A DNA stretch of 45,869 nucleotides, taken from assembly GCA_012295275.1 (NCBI GenBank), contig CM022668.1, positions 5,260,214 through 5,306,082 on the forward strand, given 5' to 3'. Source of the DNA: Chrysomallon squamiferum (taxonomy: Eukaryota > Mollusca > Gastropoda > Neomphalida > Peltospiridae). Under the pieces are notes generated by a model. The model was given only the letters and a program-made list of their open reading frames with translations. It was not told the DNA's origin and did not search any database. Both the position numbers and the translations under genes were made by a program. Of the stretch, positions 12,036 to 24,000 are shown piece after piece. Within the stretch, counting starts at the first letter, position 1, and each line of letters starts with the position of its first letter.

Positions 12036-12172
12036 GAGCCGATGTTTATCTCTCAGTAATGGCTCGGATACGTTGCGGTCGTATGTATGGCGGGAGTCTT
12101 TCCCTAGGGCGGGCAGACGTCTGCTTTCGAGCTCTCTGTCCTCTGTGCTGCACTCATCATGCAGCACGTTGA
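12036..12172. other. GC-richer unique patch next to AAG repeat
   Basis: This roughly 135-bp segment contains several CpGs (CGGATACG, GCGGTCGT, GGCGGG) and no simple repeat, in strong contrast to the AT-rich flanks. It lies about 2.0 kb upstream of the minus-strand gene at 7992-9992, so a promoter or leader exon for that gene is conceivable. No motif proves it. Confidence 0.25.
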
Positions 12173-12880
12173 TTTATTTTCTATGATGAATTATATAAAT
12201 AGCTTTAATATATATTAAAACAGCGGGGTGTCCGGAAACTGAAGGCGTCAGTAAGCACTGATATATTTTTAGCATTATTTTATGCATTTGCCATCGAATA
12301 ATACTAATACAAAAAAAAAAAAAAAAAAAAAAAAAAAGATTAAAATTAAAATTAAAAAACATTTCACAGCGTGGCAAATATTACAAATTCATTCAGCTTC
12401 ATTAAATAAATCATTAAATAAATTAAATAAAAAAATGAATGAATAAATAAATACACAAACGTATTTTTTTTTACAAAACTGTTGAGGCAAAAATTGCTAC
12501 GAGGACGATACAAATAGTGGAAAATGCACCGAAGATTTTTATTATGGATTTTTATTATGGATTTAAAAGACTAGACGTATTATAGACTTACTAGTCGTTT
12601 TATGGATTTACCAGTGTGGGTCTGTGACGAGTTCACTAACTTACTCGCAAGGCTACTTACCAGTTAGACTGAGTGTAGAGGTTAGGCGCTGATTAAGATA
12701 GGTCTGCTGGTTTTATATCTCTGATGTGAAATAATTTATCAAAATCACACCAAACCAACCCAGCCCAACATAACGCTACAGCAAAATACATAACAACATA
12801 ACACATCATAACAGAAGTCAAAATAAAGAAAATTCTGAAGAAGACAAAACAGCAGAAAATTTTAATAAATATGTACAAAT

Positions 12881-13436
12881 TCATATGACAGAATGTATTA
12901 CCAGTTTTGCAGCGTAAAGTAAACAGAGAGAAAGACAAGCACTAAACACAACATTGAAACCAGCTGAAAAACTGAGAGCGCGGGGGACGGTGAACGTTAC
13001 GAAGGAAGAAATAGAGATGGCGCTGTTCATTGGCAGGTTAAACGGAAATGGAGATGTCTCCATTGTGACTTTTTGAGTTGTAGCAGTGAGATTAAGTTGT
13101 TTTGAATTATTTTTTGCTTCATTGTTCTTCACGTCAGCGCCAGCCGGCATTCCTCTTGTCTTGACAGGAAAATATTTCGCTGCCGTTTCGGAAATAGTTC
13201 GTACTAATGGAAACCGTCCCTGGTTGCAGATTACCCCTTTAAAATCGTCCATATCTAGAGACCAAAACATGGCGCCGGCAACACCGCGTGACACCATCCA
13301 GTTAATCTGAAAAGCAACGATATAATTCAAAACAGCGATTTATTTTATTTTCGAATATTCATTTAGCTATGTAATATATAATATATATAGTAATCAATAA
13401 TAATAAAAAAAAAAAATCGTGTTTATTCTCTTTCTG

Positions 13437-13467
<31 letters not shown>

Positions 13468-13736
13468 TTTGCTGATTGACTGACTACTTGATCCGTTATT
13501 TTTATTTATTACTGCTGATAGGAGTTCTTCACCTTTATCGCGATACTTTGTTGATTATCGAATCCAACCCAGGTATGATCAAGGAAGGCGTATGGAGATT
13601 TCTGAACCTCGTCCCATTCAAGTGTTCCCCCTTTCTGCAACATCAGACAAATCTGAAAGAAAAACAAAAATGCCTGAATGAAAACGAGAGAAAGCAACAG
13701 ACTGATGCGAAAAAATAATAATAATAATAATAATAA

Positions 13737-13767
<31 letters not shown>

Positions 13768-14706
13768 AAGAAGAAGAAGAAGAAGAAGAAGAAGAGGAGG
13801 AGGAGGAGGAGGAGGAGGAGGAGGAGGAGGAGGAGGAGGAGAATAATTACATCATCGTCGAGATCATCATAATAATAATATATTGAAAGTATGCCATAGA
13901 GACAAACCTGACTATTATTATTATTATTATTATTATTATTTGCATTTGTATTTATTTCATTATTAAGTTACTGGTAATCAATTTATTTTGAAGTCTAAAG
14001 ATTCATTCATACACTGTATTATTCAACAATCAAGAATTACTAAAAGATCTTCTTTTTTTTTTTTTTTTTTCGGTCCATTGAAATAAGTTCCTTTAAGCGA
14101 TAACAAATTGGTCCTTCTACAGAAAAAAGAAATTCTTATTATTTTCCAGATGTTAGAGTTCTTTGATTTATGAAATTAACAGCGCTTTACCTCGACATAA
14201 GACAACTGTCCTGCTGTCATCCGAAACGGCCCAGCCTTTCCAGGCCCAACAACAGGTGCACCAACTTCCGTTTGAGTAGAATTTTGTAAAGTAAACGATG
14301 CACCAAATCCAGCGATGCCAACAACGATTTTATCTACAGCTGCACCTCTCCTAATCCACATATCTAGAGCTGATTCCTGTGTAGTTTAAATAAACAAACA
14401 AACAAATAAATAAATGAACAACAACGACAATAATACCGATAACACTTATAACAACAACAACAACAGCGACAAGGACAACAACAGTAATAATTATGTTGAT
14501 GATGATGATGATGATGATGATAAAAGGATACAGAACTTGTTTTAATAACAACTGAATGTGATAGTTTCAGTTAGAAATATTTAACAATTTTCCATATTTA
14601 TAGTAATAGCAGTTGTTTTAATAATATTTGTAATGTAATAAATAATAACAGTAGTCATATTGCTTGTGGTAAAATAGTAGTGGTAGCTGAGGAAGAAGCA
14701 GTAAAA

Positions 14707-14739
<33 letters not shown>

Positions 14740-15048
14740 CAGCAGCAGCAGCAGCAGGAGCAGTAGTAGTAATCGTAATAATAGCAGTCGTAGAATAAAC
14801 AGATGAAGCTGTATTATCTACAGTAGTAGTAAAAAGCTGCAGGAACATCGACAGCTGAAGTAGTAGCAGTAGTAAATAAAAAAATATATTTACCAAACTT
14901 AAGGAGGGTGAAAATCGTTTATCATTGGCCCGGTGATAGAGAGGGGAGATAAGTCCAGCAATCTTATTCCAGGGACCATGAAAGTTATATCCCATTAGAT
15001 TTATGAAGTCAACAGCGCTGAAATTTAAAATACAAAATTTATCTATTA

Positions 15049-15079
<31 letters not shown>

Positions 15080-15578
15080 TTTATTTAAATTATTTATTTA
15101 TTTATTTATTTAAATTATTTATTTATTTATTTATCTTTTTTATTATTTTTTTTCTTCATATTTTAATTTAATTTAATTTAACCGGCGGTTATTAGGTGGT
15201 TAGAGAAACAGTTTTAATCTCATTGATATCACCATAAATGTGTCCACACAGAGCTCAAACTACCGTGAAGAATTGATTTATACACTTACTTTGATATACG
15301 TTCCACCTGAAAACCTTTGTCAACCAGATGTTTACCAACAGGACAGGCAGCGGAAAGGATCAATTTCGAGCTTCCCGTCTCTTCGGCTTCTTTCTGAAAA
15401 GCAGCTTGCAAACCCTTTAAAATAAAAATAAAAATAATAATAATGATAATGATGATGATGAAGATGATGATGATAAATAAATAAATAAAATTTAATCAAA
15501 AGATGAATGAATATGTTATTAAAAATGCAATACTTTTTTGTCTTTTATATTTATTTAATTTCATTGGCATCAGTATTT

Positions 15579-15663
<85 letters not shown>

Positions 15664-16770
15664 TGAAAACGTAGACCTATTACCTACCTCTAAAAGTCGA
15701 GACAGGCCTTCCTTGGTTTCCGGAGGATTTCCCGGAAACTCCCAGTCAACGTCTAGTCCATCGAATTTCCATTTCCGGAGAAACGCGAGTGCGTTTCGTA
15801 CAAAAATGCGTCTCGTCTGCTCGGACAAAACTAGAAAAGCAAGAACCTTATTCGCCTCAGTTGTGCCCCCTACCGAAATCATCGTCAGCAGACTTGGCGT
15901 TTCTGTTTTTAAGTTGTTGAATTCTTCGTAATGTCCGCCATTGTCGTTGCCATTAATATCGTTAGCGTCGGTTGGAATAAGTTCTAAAGAATCTCTGTTG
16001 ATCGAGACGAATGAGTAAATGATATGCGTACACAGGTCTGTTGGGATATCCTTAATCGTGAACCGAACATCTGGGTGCCCGGCCTTGGCAGACCAGTTAG
16101 GAAAATAACACACTTTCTTGAACGGCAAAACTGGAAAATAATAATATTAAATAATAATTTTTTAAAAATGTAATAAACATAAATAAAAATAAAATAAATG
16201 AAACAATTAAATTTAATTAGATGCGATTTTAAAATTCTAATCGACATTCATCACTTTTTGAAAATAAATAAATAAATCAATAAATAAATGTTAAAAGACA
16301 AGTTAAATGTAAGTTGCAGCAATGTTAATCGTTTCTTAGCAGAACTGAGCTAGAGTGGTGTTGAACAGTTACTTTTGTACTGCTTTGTATTAAACTGTCC
16401 AGAATTCGTAGATATTTTTTTTTTTTTAACAAGAACACGATATCATTTGGAATGGTTCACTATGTTTCCACGGTCAGTAATTAACCTTTTGTTTTCATTA
16501 TAAATCAACGAAAATAAATAAATAAAGAAAGAAAGAAGAAAAAAAAAAAAAAAAAAAAAAAAAATCAACGAACATACAAACAAATAAAATATTATACATA
16601 TTAAACAAAGAAGAACGCAAACAAATATGTAAATCAATAATATAAGTAATAACCAACCAACCAAACAAATAAATAACATAAATAATCTTGATAAAATATA
16701 CATCAAAAAAATACTCACCAGCTTCGTTCATCAAAAGAAATATAAACGCAGACTTAAACATGGCATCCAT
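12881..16770 (-). CDS. GH18 chitinase, seven coding exons, with hydrophobic C-terminal tail
   Basis: Exons on the minus strand: 16770-16719 (signal peptide), 16130-15688, 15414-15290, 15017-14894, 14376-14191, 13652-13533, 13306-12881. All introns are GT-AG and the phases join (1,0,2,0,0,0), giving 491 residues. Family GH18 enzymes cleave beta-1,4-GlcNAc linkages in chitin. Exon 2 holds the strand-1 motif VCYFPNW, the SxGG motif (ISVGG) and FDGLDVDWEFPG with the catalytic Glu at about 148. Exon 3 has ILSAACPVGK. Exon 4 has FINLMGYNFHG, in which the usual MxYD Asp is Asn (about 218). Exon 5 has IVVGIAGFGASFTL, and exon 7 GAMFWSLDMDDF. After the catalytic fold a Ser/Thr/Asn-rich stretch ends in a hydrophobic tail (about 463-491), suggesting a membrane or GPI-anchored form. 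No chitin-binding domain is seen. The AG ending at 16780, just before exon 1, suggests an upstream untranslated exon. An alternative start is Met4. Confidence 0.88.
13714..13841. repeat. (AAT)(AAG)(GAG) compound microsatellite in chitinase intron
   Basis: A graded repeat: AAT, then AAG, then GAG trinucleotides, about 128 bp in all, inside intron 5 of the chitinase gene. The plus-strand frame over it encodes only Asn/Lys/Arg runs and is rejected as a gene. Confidence 0.95.
15581..15661. repeat. (GA)n microsatellite just inside chitinase intron 2
   Basis: About 80 bp of GA/TC repeat. On the transcribed strand it is a CU-rich tract that begins about 25 nt after the exon-2 donor at 15687-15686. 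Reading through the donor adds a false Ser-Leu repeat tail to the chitinase frame. Confidence 0.95.
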
Positions 16771-16892
16771 TAGTTTCCTAAAATAAAAATAAAATAAATT
16801 AAAAATACACTTGAGAAAAAATATATTGATAGATTATTTTCATCTGAAATTAAAGAATGGCGTTTGTGTTGTACAAATTCATGACACAAACT

Positions 16893-17617
16893 AATTTTGT
16901 ATTTTCACATTTTTTTCGTTTATTTTTTCAAGATGCACAATATCTATTAGTAACAGAGTACACCCGTAACATAATATTCTTATAAAAATTCAATTCATCG
17001 TTGTGTAACTCTGTTTTATGTGCATATCTCACAGGATAATCTTACCTTGAGTTTCTCATATTCCAAAATGACTCCTACATCTTATTTATCGCTTAAAAAA
17101 AGTAAAAACCAAAAAACATAGTACTTTATTCAGGTATTTCAGAATTAACATTTATTTTATCATTAGCGATTAATATTCAAATTATTACCTGCATATATCG
17201 TTTTGTAAATATCTTCGTAGCAACATTAATGGCGGAACAACACGCTGTGAAATGTTATGTTTGTTGTCAAAGGAAAGAAGAAAAAGCAAACAAAAATATC
17301 TGAGGTATTAAAATTTATTTAAACTTGTTCCTCGGAGGTCGATGTTTGGCGGTCGATAAAAATGCGTTTTGCTCCAGAATGCGGAAAACTATTAAAGAAA
17401 CTGGAGAGAGATGTTCATAAAAACACGTAAACAGTTTTAGAAAGATTTTCCTGAACTGTCAAACGAGGTGATAAACGTTGATTTGGTTTCATGTTTTGTG
17501 CTTAGGATTGGTAGTCGTCTTCTTTTTTAAAGAAAATATTGAGATTTAAACATGTTTTAAAAAAATATATATATATTCTGTACTTCTAATTTGTTCTAAG
17601 AGGACGGTTAAACATTA

Positions 17618-17648
<31 letters not shown>

Positions 17649-18470
17649 ATAATAATAATAATAATAACGATAATTATGAATATAATGATGATGATGATGA
17701 TGATAATAATAATAATAATAACGAAATTATGAATATAATGATAATGATGATGATGATAATGATAATAGTAATAATAATAGTAACGATAATTATGAATATA
17801 ATGATAATAATGATGATGATGGTGATGATAATATCAACTTTTCTTTATTTCTGTAAGATATGCATATACACACGGACAGACATACAGATAAGTAGCGAGA
17901 AAAACAGAAAGGAAGGGAGGTGTTAGCAGTGGTAGATGTAGTTTAATAGTAGTAGCAGTAGTAATTACTGAAGTAGAAACAGTAGCAATATATGTAGTTA
18001 CATAATGCAAAAAGTGTATAGTAGCCGCAATATTAGGATAATAGTAGTATTATTAGTAGTAGTGTTAGCAGTAGCAGTGGTAGCAGTGGTATTTTCACAT
18101 TTCTTTCGTTTATTTTTTCACGATGCGCAATATCTATTAGTAACAGAGTACACCCGTAACATAATATTCTTATAAAAATTCAGTTCATCGTTGTGTAACT
18201 CTGTTTTATGTGCATATCTCACAGGATAATCTTACCTTGAGTTTCTTATATTCCAAAATGACTCCTACATCTTATTTATCGCTTAAAAAAAGTAAAAACA
18301 AAAAACATAGTACTTTATTCAGGTATTTCAGAATTAACATTTATTTTATCATTAGCGATTAATATTAAAATTATTACCTGCATATACCAAACCAAAGCAC
18401 AAAACATATAAAACAAAATCAACGTTTATCACCTCGTTTGACAGTTCAGGAAAGGCTTTCTAAAACTGTA
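16893..18470. repeat. Direct repeat pair (about 300 bp) plus inverted segment upstream of chitinase
   Basis: The segment 16893-17193 is repeated almost exactly in the same orientation at about 18090-18387. Immediately after the second copy, 18396-18470 is the reverse complement of about 17433-17503. GAT/AAT repeats (17620-17830) lie between. On the minus strand the copy nearest the gene contains CTCAAG|GTAAGA at about 17045 and TATGCAG|GTAATA at about 17188, so it may include untranslated leader exons of the chitinase. The exon reading is speculative; the repeat relationship is directly visible. Confidence 0.75.
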
Positions 18471-18591
18471 GTAGTAACAGTAGTTATAGTGGTAGTCAAA
18501 TTGCAATGGTAGCGGTAGTAGTAGTCGTGATTGCGGTGTAGATAGATATTAATAGGGGTAGTAGTACCAGCAGCTGTATAAGTATTGCGTG

Positions 18592-18596
<5 letters not shown>

Positions 18597-18655
<59 letters not shown>
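18597..18655. repeat. (TTA)n microsatellite
   Basis: About 59 bp of TTA repeat directly preceding an inverted fragment of the chitinase first-exon region. A shorter TTA tract with the same following word (TTATTTAATGAG) occurs at 34180-34202. Confidence 0.95.
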
Positions 18656-18663
18656 TAATGAGA

Positions 18664-18758
18664 TTTGATGACCGAAGCCGGTGAGTATTTTCTTTATGTA
18701 TATTTCATTAAAATTATTTATATTATTTATTATGGATAGTTAGTAGTTACTTATATTA

Positions 18759-18760
<2 letters not shown>
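18664..18760 (+). pseudogene. Inverted fragment of chitinase signal-peptide exon and intron 1
   Basis: On the plus strand TTTGATGACCGAAGCCG ends at 18680 and is followed by GTGAGTATTTTC. This reproduces the end of the signal-peptide exon and its donor as seen on the minus strand at 34003-34054 and, less closely, at 16719-16770. The first two thirds of the exon are absent and the intron part decays near 18760, where a GT repeat (18762-18799) begins. A rearrangement scrap, not an expressed exon. Confidence 0.7.
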
Positions 18761-18803
<43 letters not shown>

Positions 18804-18899
18804 CAACAACAGCAAAAAAACTAACAATTTTAATTATATATTTTTTTTATTAATGATCTATACTATAGTGAGTACAAATAAACACTTTTAAGCTAAGAG

Positions 18900-19257
18900 T
18901 ACAGTCAAGAGTTATGTACCATGAACTACGATACGCGCTGTTCGATTGTTGCAAACCGGTTTTCATTTCTCACAGATTGAAACGTACATCAGTGTTAGCA
19001 TTTAGTACAAATAGCAATAACTTCATTTTCTTCTTTGTTTTTCTCGTTTTAACCAGATAATCATCTACACCTGGTTTTGGTTTCGAAGAATCTTAACATT
19101 ATAAAACTGAAATTTGCCAAAAACGAACACGGCCTTAAGAAAGGGGAAATCACTCGTTAACTCTGAGTGTCATGCAATGGACTGTCTTGATGAAAATTAT
19201 AAATATAATTGATTTAAAGACAGAATATTTATGCTTGCCACTACTGTGGACTGGCAG
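18900..19257 (+). promoter_or_regulatory. Conserved 5' flank and probable untranslated first exon of caspase-like gene A
   Basis: This stretch is repeated, with divergence, upstream of gene B (40900-41258) and in two orphan units (about 34870-35133 and 39310-39480). All four copies end in GTGGACTGG(C/T)AG followed by GTAAA, a good 5' splice site (donor here at 19258). The coding exon of gene A is preceded by a T-rich AG acceptor (exon from 21032). The simplest reading is a non-coding first exon spliced to the ATG exon. The transcription start itself is not visible. Confidence 0.5.
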
Positions 19258-19557
19258 GTAAACGCTTGTATAGTCTAATACAATCAGTTATTGTAAGAGC
19301 TCTAGGTTGTTTTGATTTTAATGAGTTAGTCAGTGAATAGAAGTATCGTAAAACAAAACGAAATCGTTTAATATTTCAACTTAAAAGTTTAATTGTTTTA
19401 GAAGTCAGTAAGATACAACAATAGCTTTCACTTTTGATTATTCATAATTAACATACGTACTTCATTGATAAATACTTTTCCCAATAAATATTTTAAAATA
19501 AAATGAATTATTCAATACTGCTGCTTTTGATATATCGGTTTCAACAAGTAACTTTGA

Positions 19558-20257
19558 AAACTATGAGCGCATGGGTGACGGTGAACGTTACGAAGGAAGA
19601 AATTGTGATGGCGCTGTTGATTGTCAGGTTAAACGGAATGTGACTTTTTGAGTTGTAGCAGTGAGATCAGGTTGTTATGAATTATTTTTTGTTTCTTTGT
19701 TCTTCACGTCAGCGCCAGCCGACATTCCTCAGGTCTTGACAGGAAAATATTATGCTGCCATTTCGGAAATAGTTCTTACTAATGGAAACCGTTCTGGTTC
19801 TGGTTCAGTGGTTGCAGTAGTCCCCTTTAAAATCGTCCATATCTAGAGACTAAAACATGGTGCCAGCAACACCACATGATACCATCCAGTTAATCTGAAA
19901 AGCAACGATATAGTTCCTAACGACGATTTATTTTATTTTCGAAAATTTATTTAGCTACGTAATATAAAATCGTTTTCTTTCTCTTTCGATTATTTATTTA
20001 TTAGTCGCTGATTGATATATTTCCGTTATTTTTTTATTTTTTTTATTACTGCTGATACTATAGGAGTTCTTCACCTTTATCGCGATACTTTGTTGATTAT
20101 CGAATCCAACCCAGGTATGATCAAGGAAGGCATATGGAGATTTCTGAACCTCGTCCCATTCAAGTGTTCCCCCTTTCTGCAACATCAGACAAATCTGAAA
20201 GAAAAACAAAAATGTCTTAATGAAAACGAGAGAAAGCAACAGAGTGATGCGAAAATA

Positions 20258-20306
<49 letters not shown>

Positions 20307-20607
20307 TGATGGAAGTACACCATAGAGACTAACCTCATAATTGTTGCATAGCAAAATTTCTTTTTATTTATTCATTTTTCTTTATTATTATTATTCGAAT
20401 TTTCTAATCAGATAATTCATTTATACACCTTATAATCGGCTTATTAATTAGAATCATCAAAACATCTTAGTTTGGTCCATTGAAATGAATTAAGTTAAAA
20501 GACAACAAATTAGTCTTTATATTATTATTACTGTTGTTGTTGTTATTACTATTATTATTTTCCAAAATGTTAATTTTTTGCTTCTTTGTAAATTTAACAG
20601 CGCTTTA
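19558..20607 (-). pseudogene. Partial chitinase copy (last two exons), disrupted
   Basis: A diverged copy of about 12966-14188. The penultimate exon is present without indels at 20194-20075 (120 bp, frame open, residues almost identical to the functional exon). The last exon copy begins at 19894 on the minus strand, but the Trp of the conserved MFWSLD is a TAG stop (19850-19852). A short block is altered after DDFKG, and deletions occur in the tail. The copy stops at the donor end of exon 5 (about 20607), so exons 1-5 are missing. Related 50-60-bp sequences (about 19490-19555 and 20604-20655) flank the fragment, meaning it sits inside the caspase-gene 5' flank. A pseudogene fragment. Confidence 0.85.
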
Positions 20608-21072
20608 AAATAAAATTAACTACTCAGTACTGCTGCTTTTCAACAAGTAACTTACCACATCTGCAAAGAATATTTGATTATTCATGGTAACAACAGCAAC
20701 AACCACCACCACAAAATTGACCAGTACTTTATAAACAAAACTGAGTTTAGTGATTAACCTGGGTTTGGTTTTGGATATAAATTATAATGAAAATTAATGC
20801 CTACTGTCTATTTTTATGCTAATATTGTAAGATGTTTTCCCCAGTCACTCACTGGGAAACACAAATATACTAAATGCTAAGACTGATGTTTGCTTACAGA
20901 TGGGGAAACAAATAACATACATTTTATTGATCACGCCAATTTTTAAAATTGCCCACAGTGAAAGTAAATATAATGATCAGTTGTTCCCAGGTGTGACTTA
21001 ATTTAAACTGTGTCTGTATCCTTTTTTCCAGATAAGAACTACATACCCTGTGTCTACTAAATAAGAAACAAA

Positions 21073-24000
21073 ATGTCTAACACTTTGCGAATGGATGCAG
21101 AGGATGAGGGAGGTGTTGATTTCAGATGTGTACTACTTAAAGTTGCTGGTGACCTGGTCAACAAGGACATTGATTCTCTGAAATTCTTGTGTCGCGAGTT
21201 TGCTCCATTGAGTCGACTGGAACATATAAAGAAGGGAACTGAACTGTTCAGCCTTCTTGAGAAAACAGGCAAACTGAAAGAAACAAATAAGTGGGTTTTG
21301 GCCGAGATGTTAAAACGTATTAAGAGATTAGATCTGGTGGAAAAATTGCAGGTTGATGAGAAAGTACTGGATAAATATCTGTCCATGTATGGATCACATT
21401 TTTCACCATACAGAAATCTGCTTCTTGATCTTTCTGATGAAATCGGTGAAGAGGACTTGCATAAGTTGTTGTTTTGTTTTGCAGACATTCCTAGTTCAAA
21501 GCTAGAAGACATTCACAGGGTGGTGAATTTTTTTCTAATTCTTGAACAGATGAAAAAAATTAGTCCTGGAAATGTTGACATTTTGGAAGGTTCTCTTAAG
21601 CAGATAGGAAGATTAGATTTAGTAGAAAAAATAAAGAACTTCAAACAGAAGATGAATGTAAATACAACATCTACAGTGGATCAGTCAGCTGTGATTAGGA
21701 CTGCAAATAAACCTGAAGAACCAATACACCTTCCAATACAAAAGATGCAAGTAGAATATCCCAGTGAGCCAACAAAGCCTGGTAGGACAACAGCAAGGGT
21801 TGTACCAAAGACTCCTCAGCCAACACAAAGTCCTCCTTCAGAACCAGGTAAAAAAAAAATCCCCAAAACCTTCTTAAACGACCCAAGACTCATAAAACTG
21901 ATAACTTAATTTGTATTGTAACTTTATTTTTATCCATTTGCATTACTGTATCAAAGAAACAAAATTAATGTAGAAATATTCCTGTAAATGATCAGATTAC
22001 ATCAGTGTTTCTGTAAGTTATTTTCAAGCAAGGATTTCCATATTTTAACTTATCTTATTAGTTCTATCAATTATTTAAACTTTTCTATTATTTATTATGC
22101 CTTCAACAATTTCAACTTTACTATTATTAGCAAACATTTATCAGCAATAAACTAAAATGTATTTACACTTTTTGTTTGCAGTTCAAAATATTCACTTTAA
22201 ATTGAAATGCTTAGTTTTACTTCCTTGTATTAATTAAGCCCTTTATTTTTATTTTTTTCTTCATTGTACTGTGTCAAATTTGTAGATCTGTATTTAAATA
22301 GTGATTCTCTGGTTCATTTCTGAATTAAACAATTAATACGGTTATATCATTTTGACATACCAACAATGTTTTAACTTTGTTTTCTATTTTATTTATTACA
22401 TTTTGTTCATTATTCATTCATTCATTCATTCATTTATCATCATTATAATTATCATCATCATCTCATATTATTATTATTATTATCACATTTGTTTATTTAT
22501 GTTAAATTTTCTTAATTTTTAATTATTATTTCATTCATTTCTCATATCTATATATATTTCTATATATCTATATATATTTTTTCAGCTATACCTGATACAC
22601 TAATCCGTGATATTGCTCTGCATATATCAAACACGCAGTTCTTTGCCCTTGGAACCCAGTTGAATATTCCTGAATTAACACTACAAAATATGAGTCAGGA
22701 TCACCATTCACCTCTCGACAGAAATACTAACATGATCAAACTATGGCTCCAAACGATAAATAGCACTCATGATAGAAAAAAGATAATAACAGATTTGTCC
22801 AAGGCCATGAGGAACTGCGAAATGACACAAATAGCAGCAGCACTGGAAACCATGTTTGGAATACAGCCACAAGGTAATGTTTTTGTTTGAAGTAAATCAG
22901 CACTCTGAAAATACAAACCAGTTGGCAAATATTCTAGAGTTCAGAGAGTGAAAAGTTTAAGCTATTACAGTGTCATTACCATTATCCCTCAAGATTTTAT
23001 CACAAACTTACATTCACCAGTGAGTAAATTCCTTTATGATTTTATGTCACTAGTTACATTTTATATGTGTGTGTGTGTAATTTTTATTTATATCTAAAAT
23101 TTTAACTGCTCTTTTTATTTTTTATGAAAATATTTTGGTTTCAGATCCTAAGATCAGCAGTAGAGAACCAAGAGCAGATGAAGCTACCACAACAGGTAAA
23201 TATACATTTTATTAAATTTAAATTGGTTTTGGACAACATTTTTTTCTAATAAAGATCAGAATAAAAAGATATTTGTGACTTTGTTACTTTTTAAACAGTC
23301 AGTATAAATGTGTTTACATCCAGTTAATTATTTTATCAGTCTAATTACTTTTATTCAAATACTATGTTATTAGCAAACCTGTATTCAATAATTTATAAAT
23401 ATGCATACAAAATGTATTTAAACTATTTGTTTGCATTTGTGTGAGTGATTAATTGTGTGTGTGTGTGTGTGATTTTTATTTATGTTGAAAGTTCCATCTG
23501 CTGTTTTTATTTTTTATGAAAATATTTTGGTTTCAGATCCTGAGATCAGCATAAGAGAATCTAACAGAATAGGTAATTATACATTTTATAAATTTTTCAT
23601 TGCTTTTAGAGAAATTTGTTTTTCTAATAATGAAGTACTTTTTAAATAGAAAGTATAAATCTGTTTACTTCCAGTTGATTATATTATTTGTGTTTGGAGG
23701 CCAGTCTTTTCTACAATATACAAGAAATTTTGTATTACTACAGGTCAAGTAAACATAAACATTTAACATGAATTTAATCTGACCATACTATTGACATGTA
23801 ATATTGCTAGTCAACAGAACTTGAATTTAATAATAAAGGTAATTTATTTCTGGTACTTTTTCCATATGGGTTGAAGAAAAAAAAAAATATGACCTTAGAT
23901 CTGGTACCATCATGTATTTTATTTCTATTTTTTTGAAAGAACAACAAGAAATAATTAATCTGCGTAGTTCTACTCTTTGTTATTTTACGTTGTTATTATT

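Larger units (their letters stand above)
9993..12880. other. Intergenic region between glycosyltransferase and chitinase genes
   Basis: No coding gene is supported. It is filled with AAT (10100-10152), TAC/ACT (about 10233-10291), poly-T (about 10667-10690), GA (11010-11071) and AAT/AAG (11888-12020) repeats. Reverse-strand AATAAA hexamers at 12538-12543 and 12551-12556 lie about 325-345 bp past the chitinase stop and could serve as its polyadenylation signal. Confidence 0.6.

Noticed and set aside
13678-13872. Asn/Lys/Arg-rich open frame
   Set aside because: It is the AAT/AAG/GAG repeat inside a chitinase intron.
15577-15687. Ser-Leu repeat extension of the chitinase exon 2 frame
   Set aside because: It lies past a good GT donor at 15687-15686, and the next exon continues the GH18 fold in phase.
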